Of a stretch of DNA of 34,877 bases, positions 23,750 to 32,007 are shown in pieces. The stretch comes from an uncultured Prevotellaceae bacterium. Lineage in GTDB: Bacteria; Bacteroidota; Bacteroidia; Bacteroidales; Bacteroidaceae. Both the position numbers and the translations under genes were made by a program. The stretch covers positions 1 to 34,877 of the forward strand of contig ONHN01000030.1 in assembly GCA_900317635.1 (NCBI GenBank). Reading direction: 5' to 3'. The stretch's first letter is position 1. The number at the start of each line of letters is the position of its first letter. The notes under the pieces were generated by a model, which was given only the letters and a program-made list of their open reading frames with translations, did not search any database and had not been told where the DNA came from.

Positions 23750-24754
23750 ATGAACGTAGCTATCGTAGGTGCCAGTGGTGCCGTTGGGCAAGAGTTCCTT
23801 CGCGTTCTGGCCGAAAGAAATTTCCCAATTGATAACCTATTGCTTTTTGGTTCGCAGCGCAGTGCAGGGCGCAAGTATTCTTTTCGCGGAAAAGAGTATG
23901 AGGTGAAATTGCTGCAACAGGGTGATGACTTCAAGGGGGTAGATATAGCCTTTACCTCAGCTGGTGCAGGAACGTCGAAAGAGTTTGCAGAAACCATAAC
24001 AAAGCATGGCGCTGTTATGATTGACAATAGCAGTGCTTTCCGTATGGACGAAGACGTACCCTTGGTGGTGCCCGAGTGTAACGCCGAGGATGCGCTGGTG
24101 CGGCCTCGCGGCATCATAGCCAACCCCAACTGCACCACGATTATGATGGTGGTAGTTTTGAAACCCATCGAACGCCTAAGCCATATCCGTCAACTACGCG
24201 TCAGCACGTATCAGGCTGCCAGCGGTGCTGGCCTTGCAGCCATGGACGAACTTTATGAGCAATATCGGCAAGTATTGGCAGGCGAAGAGGTCACCGTGAC
24301 AAAGTTCCCCCATCAGTTGGCCTTCAATATGATTCCGCAGGTAGACGTTTTCACCGAGAACGACTATACGAAAGAAGAAATGAAGATGTACAACGAAACG
24401 CGCAAAATCATGCATAGCGATGTGCGCTGCTCGGCCACGTGCGTGCGCGTTCCCTCCCTCCGCAGTCATAGCGAAAGCGTGTGGATGGAAACAGAACGGC
24501 CACTGAGCGTGGAAGAGGTGCGCAAGGCCTTGGCCACTGCTCCAGGCGTGACGTTGATAGACGAGCCGCAGGCTGGGCGCTATCCGATGCCGCTCTTTAC
24601 GGGAGGCAAGGATGACGTGTACGTTGGCCGCGTGCGCCGCGACCTGGCCAGCGACAACGGCTTGACGCTTTGGCTTACGGGCGACCAAATAAAGAAAGGC
24701 GCAGCCCTTAACGCCGTACAGATTGCTGAATACTTAATTAGCCAAAAGAAGTAA
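23750..24754 (+). CDS. asd: Aspartate-semialdehyde dehydrogenase
   Basis: This 334-residue enzyme reduces aspartyl phosphate to aspartate semialdehyde in the lysine, methionine and threonine pathways and cell-wall diaminopimelate synthesis. The N-terminal NADP motif [17 protein letters not shown], the catalytic cysteine in [11 protein letters not shown] (Cys128), [11 protein letters not shown] and [13 protein letters not shown] are all present. The length matches the bacterial short class. The start at 23750 leads directly into the Rossmann motif. It is monocistronic or the end gene of its unit, since the following gene has its own strong promoter. Confidence 0.97.
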   Translation: MNVAIVGASGAVGQEFLRVLAERNFPIDNLLLFGSQRSAGRKYSFRGKEYEVKLLQQGDDFKGVDIAFTSAGAGTSKEFAETITKHGAVMIDNSSAFRMDEDVPLVVPECNAEDALVRPRGIIANPNCTTIMMVVVLKPIERLSHIRQLRVSTYQAASGAGLAAMDELYEQYRQVLAGEEVTVTKFPHQLAFNMIPQVDVFTENDYTKEEMKMYNETRKIMHSDVRCSATCVRVPSLRSHSESVWMETERPLSVEEVRKALATAPGVTLIDEPQAGRYPMPLFTGGKDDVYVGRVRRDLASDNGLTLWLTGDQIKKGAALNAVQIAEYLISQKK

Positions 24755-24780
24755 AAGGCGTAAAAAAGCAGTATGCAAGT

Positions 24781-24811
24781 TTTGTCGTGCTAAAACGAAG
24801 ACGTAACTTTG
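24781..24811 (+). promoter_or_regulatory. Promoter of the OmpA-like lipoprotein gene
   Basis: TTTG at 24781-24784 and TAACTTTG at 24804-24811 are 19 bases apart, an excellent Bacteroidetes promoter. Transcription should start near 24818, giving a leader of about 47 bases. Confidence 0.75.
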
Positions 24812-24864
24812 CAAGCGAAGTTTGACTATCAAATCTAATTCTAACTAAAATAAACAAAGAAAGT

Positions 24865-25581
24865 ATGAAGACAAAAATTTCTGCTATTTTCTTGAGCGTT
24901 TTGCTCGTGTTGAGTGGTTGCTCTACCATTCAGAATGCCTCTAACAAGGCCAAAGGCGGCACCATCGGCGGTGTGGCTGGTGGTGCTCTTGGAGCAGGCA
25001 TTGGTGCCCTTATCGGTAAGGGTAAAGGTGCAGCCATCGGTGCTGCCATTGGCGCGGTGGTCGGTGCTGGTACGGGCGTACTCATTGGCCACAAAATGGA
25101 TAAAGCCAAGAAGGCCGCTCTCGCAGCTGGTGCAGAAGCCGAAGTAACGAAAGACGAAAATGGTATTTCCTACGTGAAGGTAAACTTCCCCGCAGGCATC
25201 CTCTTTGCATCGGGTAAGAGCGACCTTACGGCCGATGCTCAGAGCTCTTTGGCAACCTTCGCCGCAGGCCTTGAAAGCGATATGGACCTCTACATTAATG
25301 GTTATACCGACAACGTCGGCTTCCGTGGCAAAACGGCTGAACAGAGCAAAGAACTCAACAAAGAACTCTCTGTTAAGCGCGCCAGCAGCGTTAGTTCCTT
25401 CCTCATGACGAAGGGCGTGAAGGGCAGTCAGTTTAAGGAAGTGACTGGTTACGGCGAAGAAAACCCCGTTGGCGACAACAGCACAGCTGCAGGTCGCGAG
25501 CAGAACCGCCGTGTGGAGATTTTTATTGCTCCCTCGCAAGACATGATTAACTCCGCTAAGAAAGAAGCTGGCGAAGCATAA
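24865..25581 (+). CDS. OmpA-family lipoprotein with glycine-zipper segment
   Basis: This 238-residue lipoprotein should sit in the outer membrane and hold peptidoglycan. It has a type II signal with lipobox LSGC (Cys19). Residues about 32-77 form a glycine zipper (GGTIGGVAGGALGAGIGAL repeated as GKGAAIGAAIGAVVGAG) that could insert in the membrane. The C-terminal OmpA domain (about 115-230) has DLYINGYTDNVG, the peptidoglycan-binding NxxLSxxRAxSV pattern here as NKELSVKRASSVSSFL, and GYGEENPVGDNSTAAGREQNRRVEI with the diagnostic final Arg. It has its own promoter and is followed by a long hairpin. High alanine/glycine content is normal for the zipper. Confidence 0.95.
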   Translation: MKTKISAIFLSVLLVLSGCSTIQNASNKAKGGTIGGVAGGALGAGIGALIGKGKGAAIGAAIGAVVGAGTGVLIGHKMDKAKKAALAAGAEAEVTKDENGISYVKVNFPAGILFASGKSDLTADAQSSLATFAAGLESDMDLYINGYTDNVGFRGKTAEQSKELNKELSVKRASSVSSFLMTKGVKGSQFKEVTGYGEENPVGDNSTAAGREQNRRVEIFIAPSQDMINSAKKEAGEA

Positions 25582-25596
25582 GCAAACTTTAAGTTA

Positions 25597-25657
25597 GTGA
25601 CAAGTGACAAGTTGCTGACGCGCTCAAAGGGGCGTAGCTCAGCTTGTCACTTGTCAC
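25597..25657. repeat. GTGACAAGTGACAAG hairpin after the OmpA-like gene
   Basis: Perfect 15-base arms GTGACAAGTGACAAG (25597-25611) and CTTGTCACTTGTCAC (25643-25657) surround a centre with GGCGTAGC. A further CTTGTCACTTGT continues to about 25669. It lies 15 bases past the stop codon and may end or protect the transcript. Confidence 0.7.
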
Positions 25658-25740
25658 TTGTCACTTGTTAACTATAACTAGCAGAAAAGTGCTTTTTTAG
25701 ATGTTTGCAAAGGCGGTTTATGCGTTTTTTTTGAAAATGA

Positions 25741-25772
25741 TTTGTTTATACAAATAATAACCTCTATTTTTG
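25741..25772 (+). promoter_or_regulatory. acpP promoter
   Basis: TTTG at 25741-25744 and TATTTTTG at 25765-25772 are 20 bases apart, a near-consensus Bacteroidetes promoter. The transcript should start near 25779, giving a leader of about 125 bases before acpP. Confidence 0.75.
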
Positions 25773-25905
25773 CACGCCTAAAAGAAACGGAGCTTTCGTC
25801 TAAGGCTTAAAGTCGAGACGGGCTCAAAGTTGTCGCTCAGTGCTGAATGGCATCATGAGCTAAGAAAGGAAAGAATAATCAATAACAAACTAACAACTAA
25901 CAACT

Positions 25906-26142
25906 ATGTCTGAAATTGCAGATAAGGTAAAAGACATCATTGCAGACAAACTCAGTGTAGAACCCAGCGAACTCAAGCCTGAAGCAAGCTTCGCTAACGA
26001 CCTCGGTGCCGATTCTCTTGAAACGGTAGAGCTCGTTATGGAACTTGAGAAGCAGTTCGGTATCACCATTCCCGACGATGAGGCCGAAAAGATCACCACG
26101 GTTGGCGATGCTATCGCTTACATCGAAGGTAACACGAAGTAA
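25906..26142 (+). CDS. acpP: Acyl carrier protein
   Basis: AcpP (78 residues) is the acidic carrier that holds growing fatty acids as thioesters on a phosphopantetheine arm. The attachment serine is Ser37 in the [10 protein letters not shown] motif. The other helices ([15 protein letters not shown] and [17 protein letters not shown]) are typical. It is the first gene of an acpP-fabF-rnc cluster, a well-known conserved order. A stable stem-loop lies between it and fabF, which could let acpP be made in excess. Confidence 0.98.
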   Translation: MSEIADKVKDIIADKLSVEPSELKPEASFANDLGADSLETVELVMELEKQFGITIPDDEAEKITTVGDAIAYIEGNTK

Positions 26143-26196
26143 GTCGCAAACAAGGCAGTCATATACTATATGCCTGCCACAGCATAATTAAGCCTC

Positions 26197-26250
26197 CCCG
26201 CCCCCAGCTCTTTACCTTTCCCCTTTCGGGAAATAAAGGCTGAGGGCGGG
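26197..26250 (+). promoter_or_regulatory. Long stem-loop between acpP and fabF
   Basis: A left arm rich in CCCGCCC-CAGC-CTTTA-TTTCCC pairs with GGGAAA-TAAAG-GCTG-GGGCGGG on the right, with a TTTC loop and two small bulges. It sits about 55 bases after acpP and 78 bases before fabF and lacks a U-tract. A processing or attenuation role is possible. Confidence 0.6.
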
Positions 26251-26327
26251 CGAAGCATAACGGGGGCAATAGGTTTTTGCTACGTTTACTCGAAACGTTC
26301 ATGCACCCGCAAAAAATACATTATCGT

Positions 26328-27587
26328 ATGGAATTACACAGAGTTGTAGTGACGGGTCTGGGGGCTTTGACTCCCGTAGGTAATAGTGCCAAAGAAACAT
26401 GGGAAAACTTGAAGAACGGCGTTAGTGGCGCTGGCCCTATTACACACTTTGACCACACAAAATTCAAGACGCACTTCGCTTGTGAGGTTAAGAACTTCAA
26501 TGCTACCGACTACATGGATCGTAAGTTGGCACGTAAGATGGACCTCTATGCCCAATATGCTATTGCTGCGGCTGCCGAAGCCGTAAAGGACAGCGGTATG
26601 GATTTGGAAACTGTCGACAAAGACGAAATAGGTGTTATCCTTGGCGTTGGCATCGGCGGCATCCACACCTTTGAATCCGAAGTCGCTTACTATGCCCAAC
26701 ACGAAGAGGATGGACCAAAGTACAGTCCCTTCTTCATACCCAAAATGATTGGCGATATTGCGGCAGGACAGATAGCAATCAACTATGGTTTCCATGGTCC
26801 TAACTACATTACGACCAGTGCTTGTGCCAGTTCTACCAACGCTTTGGCGGATGCCTTCAACCTGCTGCGCTTGGGTAAAGCCAATGCCATTCTTACGGGT
26901 GGTGCTGAAGCAGGTGTATGGCCTGCAGGTGTGGGCGGTTTCAACGCTATGCATGCCCTTTCAACGCGCAACGATGACCCCGAACACGCCAGTCGCCCCT
27001 TCTCGGCCAGTCGCGATGGTTTCGTGATGGGCGAAGGTGCTGGTTGCATGATGCTTGAGACCTTGGAGCATGCTTTGGCGCGCGGCGCTCGCATCTACTG
27101 CGAAGTGGCAGGTGTAGGCATGTCGGCCGATGCGTACCACATTACCGCTTCCCACCCCGAAGGGCTTGGTGCTCGTCTCGTCATGGAACGTGCATTGAAA
27201 GATGCAGGCATGAAACCCGAAGAGGTTGACTATATCAATGTGCACGGAACGAGCACGCCCGTGGGCGATATTAGCGAAGTGAAGGCCGTTAAAGACCTTT
27301 TTGGCGAGCATGCCTACAAGTTGAACATTAGTTCTACAAAGTCAATGACGGGTCACCTCCTCGGGGCAGCCGGTGCTGTGGAAGCTATGGCATGCGTCAT
27401 GGCCGTTGTGGAAGACATCGTGCCGCCCACCATCAACCACGAGGAAGGCGACGAAGACCCTGAAATAGATTATAACCTTAACTTCACATTCAATAAAGCG
27501 CAGAAGCGTATCGTGCGCGTGGCCTTAAGCAATACCTTTGGCTTTGGCGGACACAACGCTTGCTGCATCGTTAAAAAGTACGAATAG
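26328..27587 (+). CDS. fabF: 3-oxoacyl-[acyl-carrier-protein] synthase II
   Basis: FabF (419 residues) elongates acyl-ACP by condensing it with malonyl-ACP. The N-terminal MELHRVVVTGLGALTPVG is typical and makes me choose 26328 over an in-frame codon at 26277. The active-site cysteine is Cys166 in TSACASSTNAL, followed by the histidines in NVHGTSTPVGD and SMTGHLLGAAGAVEA and the C-terminal SNTFGFGGHNACCIVKKY. The length is normal. It is preceded by acpP and followed by rnc on the same strand, an order common in many bacteria. Confidence 0.97.
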   Translation: MELHRVVVTGLGALTPVGNSAKETWENLKNGVSGAGPITHFDHTKFKTHFACEVKNFNATDYMDRKLARKMDLYAQYAIAAAAEAVKDSGMDLETVDKDEIGVILGVGIGGIHTFESEVAYYAQHEEDGPKYSPFFIPKMIGDIAAGQIAINYGFHGPNYITTSACASSTNALADAFNLLRLGKANAILTGGAEAGVWPAGVGGFNAMHALSTRNDDPEHASRPFSASRDGFVMGEGAGCMMLETLEHALARGARIYCEVAGVGMSADAYHITASHPEGLGARLVMERALKDAGMKPEEVDYINVHGTSTPVGDISEVKAVKDLFGEHAYKLNISSTKSMTGHLLGAAGAVEAMACVMAVVEDIVPPTINHEEGDEDPEIDYNLNFTFNKAQKRIVRVALSNTFGFGGHNACCIVKKYE

Positions 27588-27934
27588 AGAGACTGCGACA
27601 GCAGATACACGCAGATGACTTTGTAGGCATACACGCGGGTGGTGCAGGTAGCAACAACATCGGTGGTCGGCTATCTGACTACTTTCGTATGTCGATAGTG
27701 GATGAATAATGGTGGGGATGACGTTTGTGCATTCCCTACCTATATATAATATTGTGTATCTTTAAGCAACTTCCGTTTTGGGCATTACCTTTCAGGTCAT
27801 TAGGATAAGAGAATAGCTTTTAGACTTGTTACAGAAAATGTGTTCCCATAAAAGGGGGATGTTTCCTTATTTCGTAATGAGGAAACGCGTAGGTTGTTCG
27901 CATACTATTCTACGATAATTGCAAAGAACATTAT
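27588..27934. other. Spacer with hairpin between fabF and rnc
   Basis: No gene is supported. The most visible structure is the hairpin at 27861-27886. The rest is AT-rich, with TATATATAATATTG near 27740 and no clean TTTG/TAnnTTTG promoter. The gap is longer than usual for the fabF-rnc pair. Confidence 0.55.
27861..27886 (+). promoter_or_regulatory. Stem-loop in the rnc leader
   Basis: GTTTCCTTATT (27861-27871) pairs with AATGAGGAAAC (27876-27886), an 11-base-pair stem (one T-G pair) closed by TCGT. It is 48 bases before the rnc start. RNase III commonly controls its own mRNA by cleaving a leader hairpin; a role of this kind here is inference. Confidence 0.55.
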
Positions 27935-29005
27935 ATGTCAGCAAATACTACGCCGTCTGCGGCAGACAAGTCCGCTAAAGAGCGCAAAAAAAATAAATCA
28001 GCCAATAGCCGGCAACCACAAGCTGGCAGCACGGCAAAGACAAAGACAAAACCAAAAGGTGGTTCAGGCAGGTTCCATCGAAATCATGAGAGCCAAGGCC
28101 CCACGCTACGTGCCACGCCACGCGGCGGCTTAATAAGCAAGGCCACCACGCTGACACTCTTTTTCGACCGGTTGCGCCAACCTTTTAGAAAAGATAAAGA
28201 CTTTAGTAAGAAACTATACAACATACTCGGGTTCTATCCGCACAACACAGAGTTCTATCGCGTAGCATTGACGCATAGTTCCGCCGAGAATCGTGGCGGC
28301 GTGAAACCACTGAACAATGAGCGGTTGGAGTTTCTGGGCGATGCCGTGCTCGAAATGGTTGTGTCCGACATTGTCTACAAGCATTTTGACCGTAAGCGCG
28401 AAGGATTTCTCACAGGAACGCGAAGCAAAATAGTGCAGCGTGCAACGCTCAACCAGTTAGCCGATAAAATGGGCGTGATGAAGTTAGTTCGTGTTAGTAA
28501 GCAGCCCACCACGCAACACAATAATATCGGCGGGAATGCTTTCGAGGCATTAGTGGGTGCAGTTTATCTTGACCGTGGCTACGACTTCTGCTATCGTTTC
28601 GTGGCGAAACGCGTGTTGGGACGCTACCTGAACCTCGATGCCGTAGCTCAAAAAGAAGAAAACTTCAAGTCGAAACTCCTTGAATGGAGTCAGAAGAACA
28701 AGCTGAAAGCCGAGTTTGTTGCCAAGAGCGACGAAAAAACGCATCCGGGAAATAGCGTGTTTATCTCCGTGGTATATATTGAAGGCGTTAAGACGGGCGA
28801 GGGAAAAGGCTACTCGAAGAAAGAGAGTCACCAAAACGCTGCGAAAGATGCCTTGACTAAGCTACGTCGCGATCAACGACTGCACGATAGCCTTTTTAAG
28901 GCAAAAGAAGAACGTACGCAGATGGAAGCAGCTGAATATGCAGCCCTGCCATCGCCCGCAGGGAAACAGCTTCTCGTGATGGACGGTCAGCAGATGGATA
29001 GTTAA
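27935..29005 (+). CDS. rnc: Ribonuclease III with extended N- and C-terminal tails
   Basis: RNase III (356 residues) cleaves double-stranded RNA in rRNA and mRNA processing. The catalytic signature is NNERLEFLGDAVLEMVVSDIVY, and the double-stranded RNA-binding domain is in the C-terminal third (FKSKLLEWSQKNKLKAEFV, and GKGYSKKESHQNAAKDAL). The usual length is about 230-250; here about 65 extra N-terminal residues are rich in Lys, Ser and Gln (KKNKSANSRQPQ, AKTKTKPKGG) and about 40 extra follow the RNA-binding domain. No closer start is available. It follows fabF and precedes cstA by 21 bases. Confidence 0.94.
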   Translation: MSANTTPSAADKSAKERKKNKSANSRQPQAGSTAKTKTKPKGGSGRFHRNHESQGPTLRATPRGGLISKATTLTLFFDRLRQPFRKDKDFSKKLYNILGFYPHNTEFYRVALTHSSAENRGGVKPLNNERLEFLGDAVLEMVVSDIVYKHFDRKREGFLTGTRSKIVQRATLNQLADKMGVMKLVRVSKQPTTQHNNIGGNAFEALVGAVYLDRGYDFCYRFVAKRVLGRYLNLDAVAQKEENFKSKLLEWSQKNKLKAEFVAKSDEKTHPGNSVFISVVYIEGVKTGEGKGYSKKESHQNAAKDALTKLRRDQRLHDSLFKAKEERTQMEAAEYAALPSPAGKQLLVMDGQQMDS

Positions 29006-29026
29006 CAACACAGGATTGGACAAATT

Positions 29027-30472
29027 ATGATATCATTCCTATTGAGCCTCGTAGCCTTACTTGTTGGTTATCTTGTATATGGACGCTTCATTGAGAGCCT
29101 TATCGGCCCCGACGACCGTCCCACTCCCGCCCGTCGTCTGGCCGACGGCATAGACTTCGTGGAGCTTCCCACTTGGAAAGTCTTTATGATACAATTCCTG
29201 AATATCGCGGGGACTGGCCCTATCTTTGGTGCCATTATGGGTGCCAAGTTCGGTCCGTCGGCCTACTTGTGGATTGTGTTTGGCTGTATCTTTGCAGGTG
29301 CTGTACACGACTATTTCAGTGGTATGCTCTCCATGCGTCATGATGGGGGCAGTATGCCCGAGTTAATAGGCATCTATTTGGGTAAGAAAGCACGTAACGC
29401 CTTGTTGCTATTTAGTATACTTGTGTTACTGATGGTAGGTGCTGTTTTTGTGTATAGCCCAGCCCTGATTTTAGGTTCGATAAGCGGAGGTGATGCGCAG
29501 ATGATGATGATATGGGTGTTCATCATTTTTGCGTATTACATCATTGCAACACTATTGCCAATTGATAAAATCATAGGTAAGATATATCCGCTCTTTGCTT
29601 TTGCCCTGCTCTTTATGGCAGCCGGGATGATGATCGTGCTGTTCGTGAAATGGCCATCGCTGCCCGAGGTGTGGCAGATAGGAAGCGTCGCACCACTGGC
29701 GAAAGAACCAATTTTCCCCTGCTTGTTCATTACGATAGCATGTGGAGCTCTCAGCGGATTTCATGCTACGCAAAGCCCCATGATGGCCCGCTGCCTAAAA
29801 AGTGAGCGCTTAGGACGTCCCGCGTTTTATGGAGCTATGATAACGGAAGGTGTCGTAGCTTTGGTATGGGCTACGGTGTCAAGCTGGTTCTTCTATGATG
29901 GTGGTTATGCAGAATTAAATAGTACGAGTACTCTCTCTGCGCCTAACGTAGTAACCGTGGTATCGCAGAGTTGGCTGGGCACCATTGGCGGCGTGTTAGC
30001 CATTCTGGGCGTCGTGGCAGCCCCCATAACTAGCGGCGACACCGCCTTGCGTAGTGCACGCCTTATCGTAGCTGACTTCTTACGCCTCGACCAACATCCC
30101 ATCCGCAACCGTCTGTTGGTAGCTATTCCGCTGTTTGCTGTGACGACCTTGCTCTTGTGGTTCAATATCTCAAATCAAGATGGGTTCAACGTGATATGGG
30201 GCTACTTCGGATGGAGTAATCAGACGCTCTCCTGCTTTATGCTATGGACGGCTACCGTCTATTTGGTTCAGCATCGTAAAGCGTACATAGTCACGCTCAT
30301 TCCCGCCCTGTTTATGACAACCACTTGCACGTGCTTCCTGCTCATCTCAAAGACGGGTTTTGGACTTTCGCCCCTCATATCCTATAGCGTTAGCGCGGTC
30401 GTTATGCTCCTCTCATTATGCTGGTTCGTCAGCTGGAAAAGGAAAAGAGAAACATTGAACATTAAACAATAA
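29027..30472 (+). CDS. cstA: Carbon starvation protein CstA-type transporter
   Basis: This 481-residue membrane protein of the CstA family takes up pyruvate or peptides when carbon is scarce. The family pattern is at the N-terminus: KVFMIQFLNIAGTGPIFGAIMGAKFG and HDYFSGMLSMRHDGGSMPELIG, followed by a series of membrane helices. It is shorter than E. coli CstA (about 700), but the short form is common in Bacteroidetes. It starts 21 bases after rnc, so the two could be on one transcript. No CRP-type site is visible. Confidence 0.92.
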   Translation: MISFLLSLVALLVGYLVYGRFIESLIGPDDRPTPARRLADGIDFVELPTWKVFMIQFLNIAGTGPIFGAIMGAKFGPSAYLWIVFGCIFAGAVHDYFSGMLSMRHDGGSMPELIGIYLGKKARNALLLFSILVLLMVGAVFVYSPALILGSISGGDAQMMMIWVFIIFAYYIIATLLPIDKIIGKIYPLFAFALLFMAAGMMIVLFVKWPSLPEVWQIGSVAPLAKEPIFPCLFITIACGALSGFHATQSPMMARCLKSERLGRPAFYGAMITEGVVALVWATVSSWFFYDGGYAELNSTSTLSAPNVVTVVSQSWLGTIGGVLAILGVVAAPITSGDTALRSARLIVADFLRLDQHPIRNRLLVAIPLFAVTTLLLWFNISNQDGFNVIWGYFGWSNQTLSCFMLWTATVYLVQHRKAYIVTLIPALFMTTTCTCFLLISKTGFGLSPLISYSVSAVVMLLSLCWFVSWKRKRETLNIKQ

Positions 30473-30600
30473 ACATTCATCGCCACGCACCGGGCGCGAA
30501 AGTATTCGTGTTCATTCGCTGGACATTCGTGCCCTTTGTGGTCCTTAAAATCCTAATATTGCAAAACATCTCTTTATAAGAAACTAAATTAGAAAAATCA

Positions 30601-31065
30601 ATGGCTTATATGACTCAAGAGGGCTACGACAAAATGGTAGCTCAATTACGAAAGATGGAAACCATCGACCGTCCCGCAGCATCGGCAGCCATCGCCGAGG
30701 CTCGCGACAAAGGCGATCTGTCCGAAAACAGCGAGTACGAAGCAGCCAAAGAAGCACAGGCTATGCTCGAATTGCGCATCAATCAACTCAAAACCACCAT
30801 TGCCGAAGCTAAAATCATCGATACCAGTCAGCTTTCGGGCGACACCGTGCAAATCCTCTCGACCGTAAGAATGAAAAATCAAGCCAACGGTGCCGAGATG
30901 AAGTACACCATCGTTAGCGAAAGCGAAGCCAACCTGCGCGAAGGAAAAATATCCTCTCAAACCCCCATCGCACAAGGGCTGTTGGGTCACAAAGTAGGCG
31001 ATGTCGTTGACGTGCAGATACCGCAAGGCATCGTCAAACTCGAAGTGTTGGAAATCTCACTCTAA
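30601..31065 (+). CDS. greA: Transcription elongation factor GreA
   Basis: GreA (154 residues) rescues backtracked RNA polymerase by stimulating RNA cleavage in the secondary channel. The N-terminal coiled-coil has GDLSENSEYEAAKEAQAMLELRINQL, with the acidic tip residues Asp and Glu that coordinate the catalytic metal, and the C-terminal domain ends in SQTPIAQGLLGHKVGDVVDVQIP. The length is normal. It lies 12 bases before the HIT gene, so these are cotranscribed. Confidence 0.97.
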   Translation: MAYMTQEGYDKMVAQLRKMETIDRPAASAAIAEARDKGDLSENSEYEAAKEAQAMLELRINQLKTTIAEAKIIDTSQLSGDTVQILSTVRMKNQANGAEMKYTIVSESEANLREGKISSQTPIAQGLLGHKVGDVVDVQIPQGIVKLEVLEISL

Positions 31066-31077
31066 ACGCAGCGCATC

Positions 31078-31476
31078 ATGACGATATTCAGCAAAATCGT
31101 AGCAGGCGAAATACCCTCCTACAAATGTGCAGAGAACGAAGAGTTCTACGCCTTCCTTGATATCAATCCCGTAACGAAGGGCCATACGCTCGTGATACCC
31201 AAGCGTGAGGTCGATTACTTCTTCGACCTTACCGACGAAGAACTTTCGCGCATGATCGTCTTCGCCAAACGCGTGGCTCGTGCCATCGAGAAAGTCTTTC
31301 CCTGCAAGAAAGTGGGACTTACGGTTCTTGGCCTCGACGTGCCCCATGCTCACGTCCACCTTGCCCCGCTTCAAAGCGAGATAGACATGGACTTTGGCAA
31401 GAAGAAGCTTAAGGTTGAACCCTCCGAGATGCAGGACATTGCCGCGCGCATAATGCGGGCCTTCCAAGGAGCCTAA
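31078..31476 (+). CDS. HIT-family nucleotide-binding protein
   Basis: This 132-residue protein is a histidine-triad hydrolase (Hint-like), acting on nucleoside phosphoramidates or similar nucleotide conjugates. The N-terminal FSKIVAGEIPSYKCAENEEFYAFLDINPVTKGHTLVIPKREV is typical and the triad motif is HAHVHLAPL. The physiological substrate is not known. It follows greA by 12 bases and precedes a strong inverted repeat. Confidence 0.95.
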   Translation: MTIFSKIVAGEIPSYKCAENEEFYAFLDINPVTKGHTLVIPKREVDYFFDLTDEELSRMIVFAKRVARAIEKVFPCKKVGLTVLGLDVPHAHVHLAPLQSEIDMDFGKKKLKVEPSEMQDIAARIMRAFQGA

Positions 31477-31538
31477 GCCCGCGCGCCCCTCGCCAAGGTA
31501 ATGTGTCCAATATTGGGCAAGACATCGCTCACACTAAA

Positions 31539-31581
31539 ACTTTTTCCGTAGAAACTCTTGTTAGTTTTCTACGGAAAAAGT
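31539..31581. repeat. Inverted repeat overlapping the tRNA promoter
   Basis: Perfect 16-base arms ACTTTTTCCGTAGAAA (31539-31554) and TTTCTACGGAAAAAGT (31566-31581) enclose 11 bases. The right arm ends at the first base of the -7 box and the -33 box lies in the loop. It could be the terminator of the greA-HIT unit on RNA, or an operator. Confidence 0.75.
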
Positions 31582-31588
31582 ATCTTTG
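31557..31588 (+). promoter_or_regulatory. Promoter of the CAT-anticodon tRNA
   Basis: CTTG at 31557-31560 and TATCTTTG at 31581-31588 are 20 bases apart. The transcript would start near 31595, about 32 bases before the tRNA. Confidence 0.6.
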
Positions 31589-31626
31589 CACCGCTTAACG
31601 CTTAAAACCCTTTAGAGTCAAGCATT

Positions 31627-31700
31627 GGACTTGTAGCTCAGTTGGTTAGAGCAACAGACTCATAATCTGGAGGTCCCAGGTTCAAGCCCTGGCTGGTCCA
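31627..31700 (+). tRNA. tRNA-Met (anticodon CAT)
   Basis: A 74-base tRNA without encoded CCA. The D stem (GCTC/GAGC) and T stem (CCAGG/CCTGG around TTCAAGC) pair fully. The anticodon loop CTCATAA gives CAT. The anticodon stem has an A-G mismatch at its outer pair and the acceptor stem a T-T mismatch, so one more look is worthwhile. It is most likely elongator Met; tRNA-Ile2 with a modified C is an alternative. It marks the right end of housekeeping DNA here. Confidence 0.9.
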
Positions 31701-31711
31701 CACTGAAAATC

Positions 31712-31745
31712 AGAGAGTTACGAAGATTTCGCAACTCTCTTTTTC
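31712..31745 (+). terminator. Intrinsic terminator after the tRNA
   Basis: AGAGAGTT (31712-31719) pairs with AACTCTCT (31733-31740), extended by CGAA/TTTCG with one mismatch, and is followed by TTTTCTTTT. A clear rho-independent terminator. Confidence 0.85.
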
Positions 31746-31955
31746 TTTTGTGTGAAATTCAGGTGAAATTCGTGGCGAAAAACTTAGGGTATGAAATGTG
31801 ATGCAATCTTTTCGATTGTAACTGCATTGCATGGCATTGCAGAATCAATGAATACCTTGATAATCTTTTGCCAGTTTAAATCCTGTTATTCCCTACAGAA
31901 CGTTAAATATCGGACGGTTTTCGGGCGGAGGTGACAAAAGTTCGCGGAAAAACAG

Positions 31956-31963
31956 TAACTTTG
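31956..31963 (+). promoter_or_regulatory. -7 box before the Rhs fragment
   Basis: TAACTTTG matches the -7 consensus. No good -33 TTTG is visible at 19-21 bases upstream. If used, transcription starts near 31970, about 38 bases before the ATG at 32008. Confidence 0.4.
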
Positions 31964-32007
31964 TGCTCGATTTTAAGAATTACAGCGCAATAAAACAAGT
32001 GAAAGTT

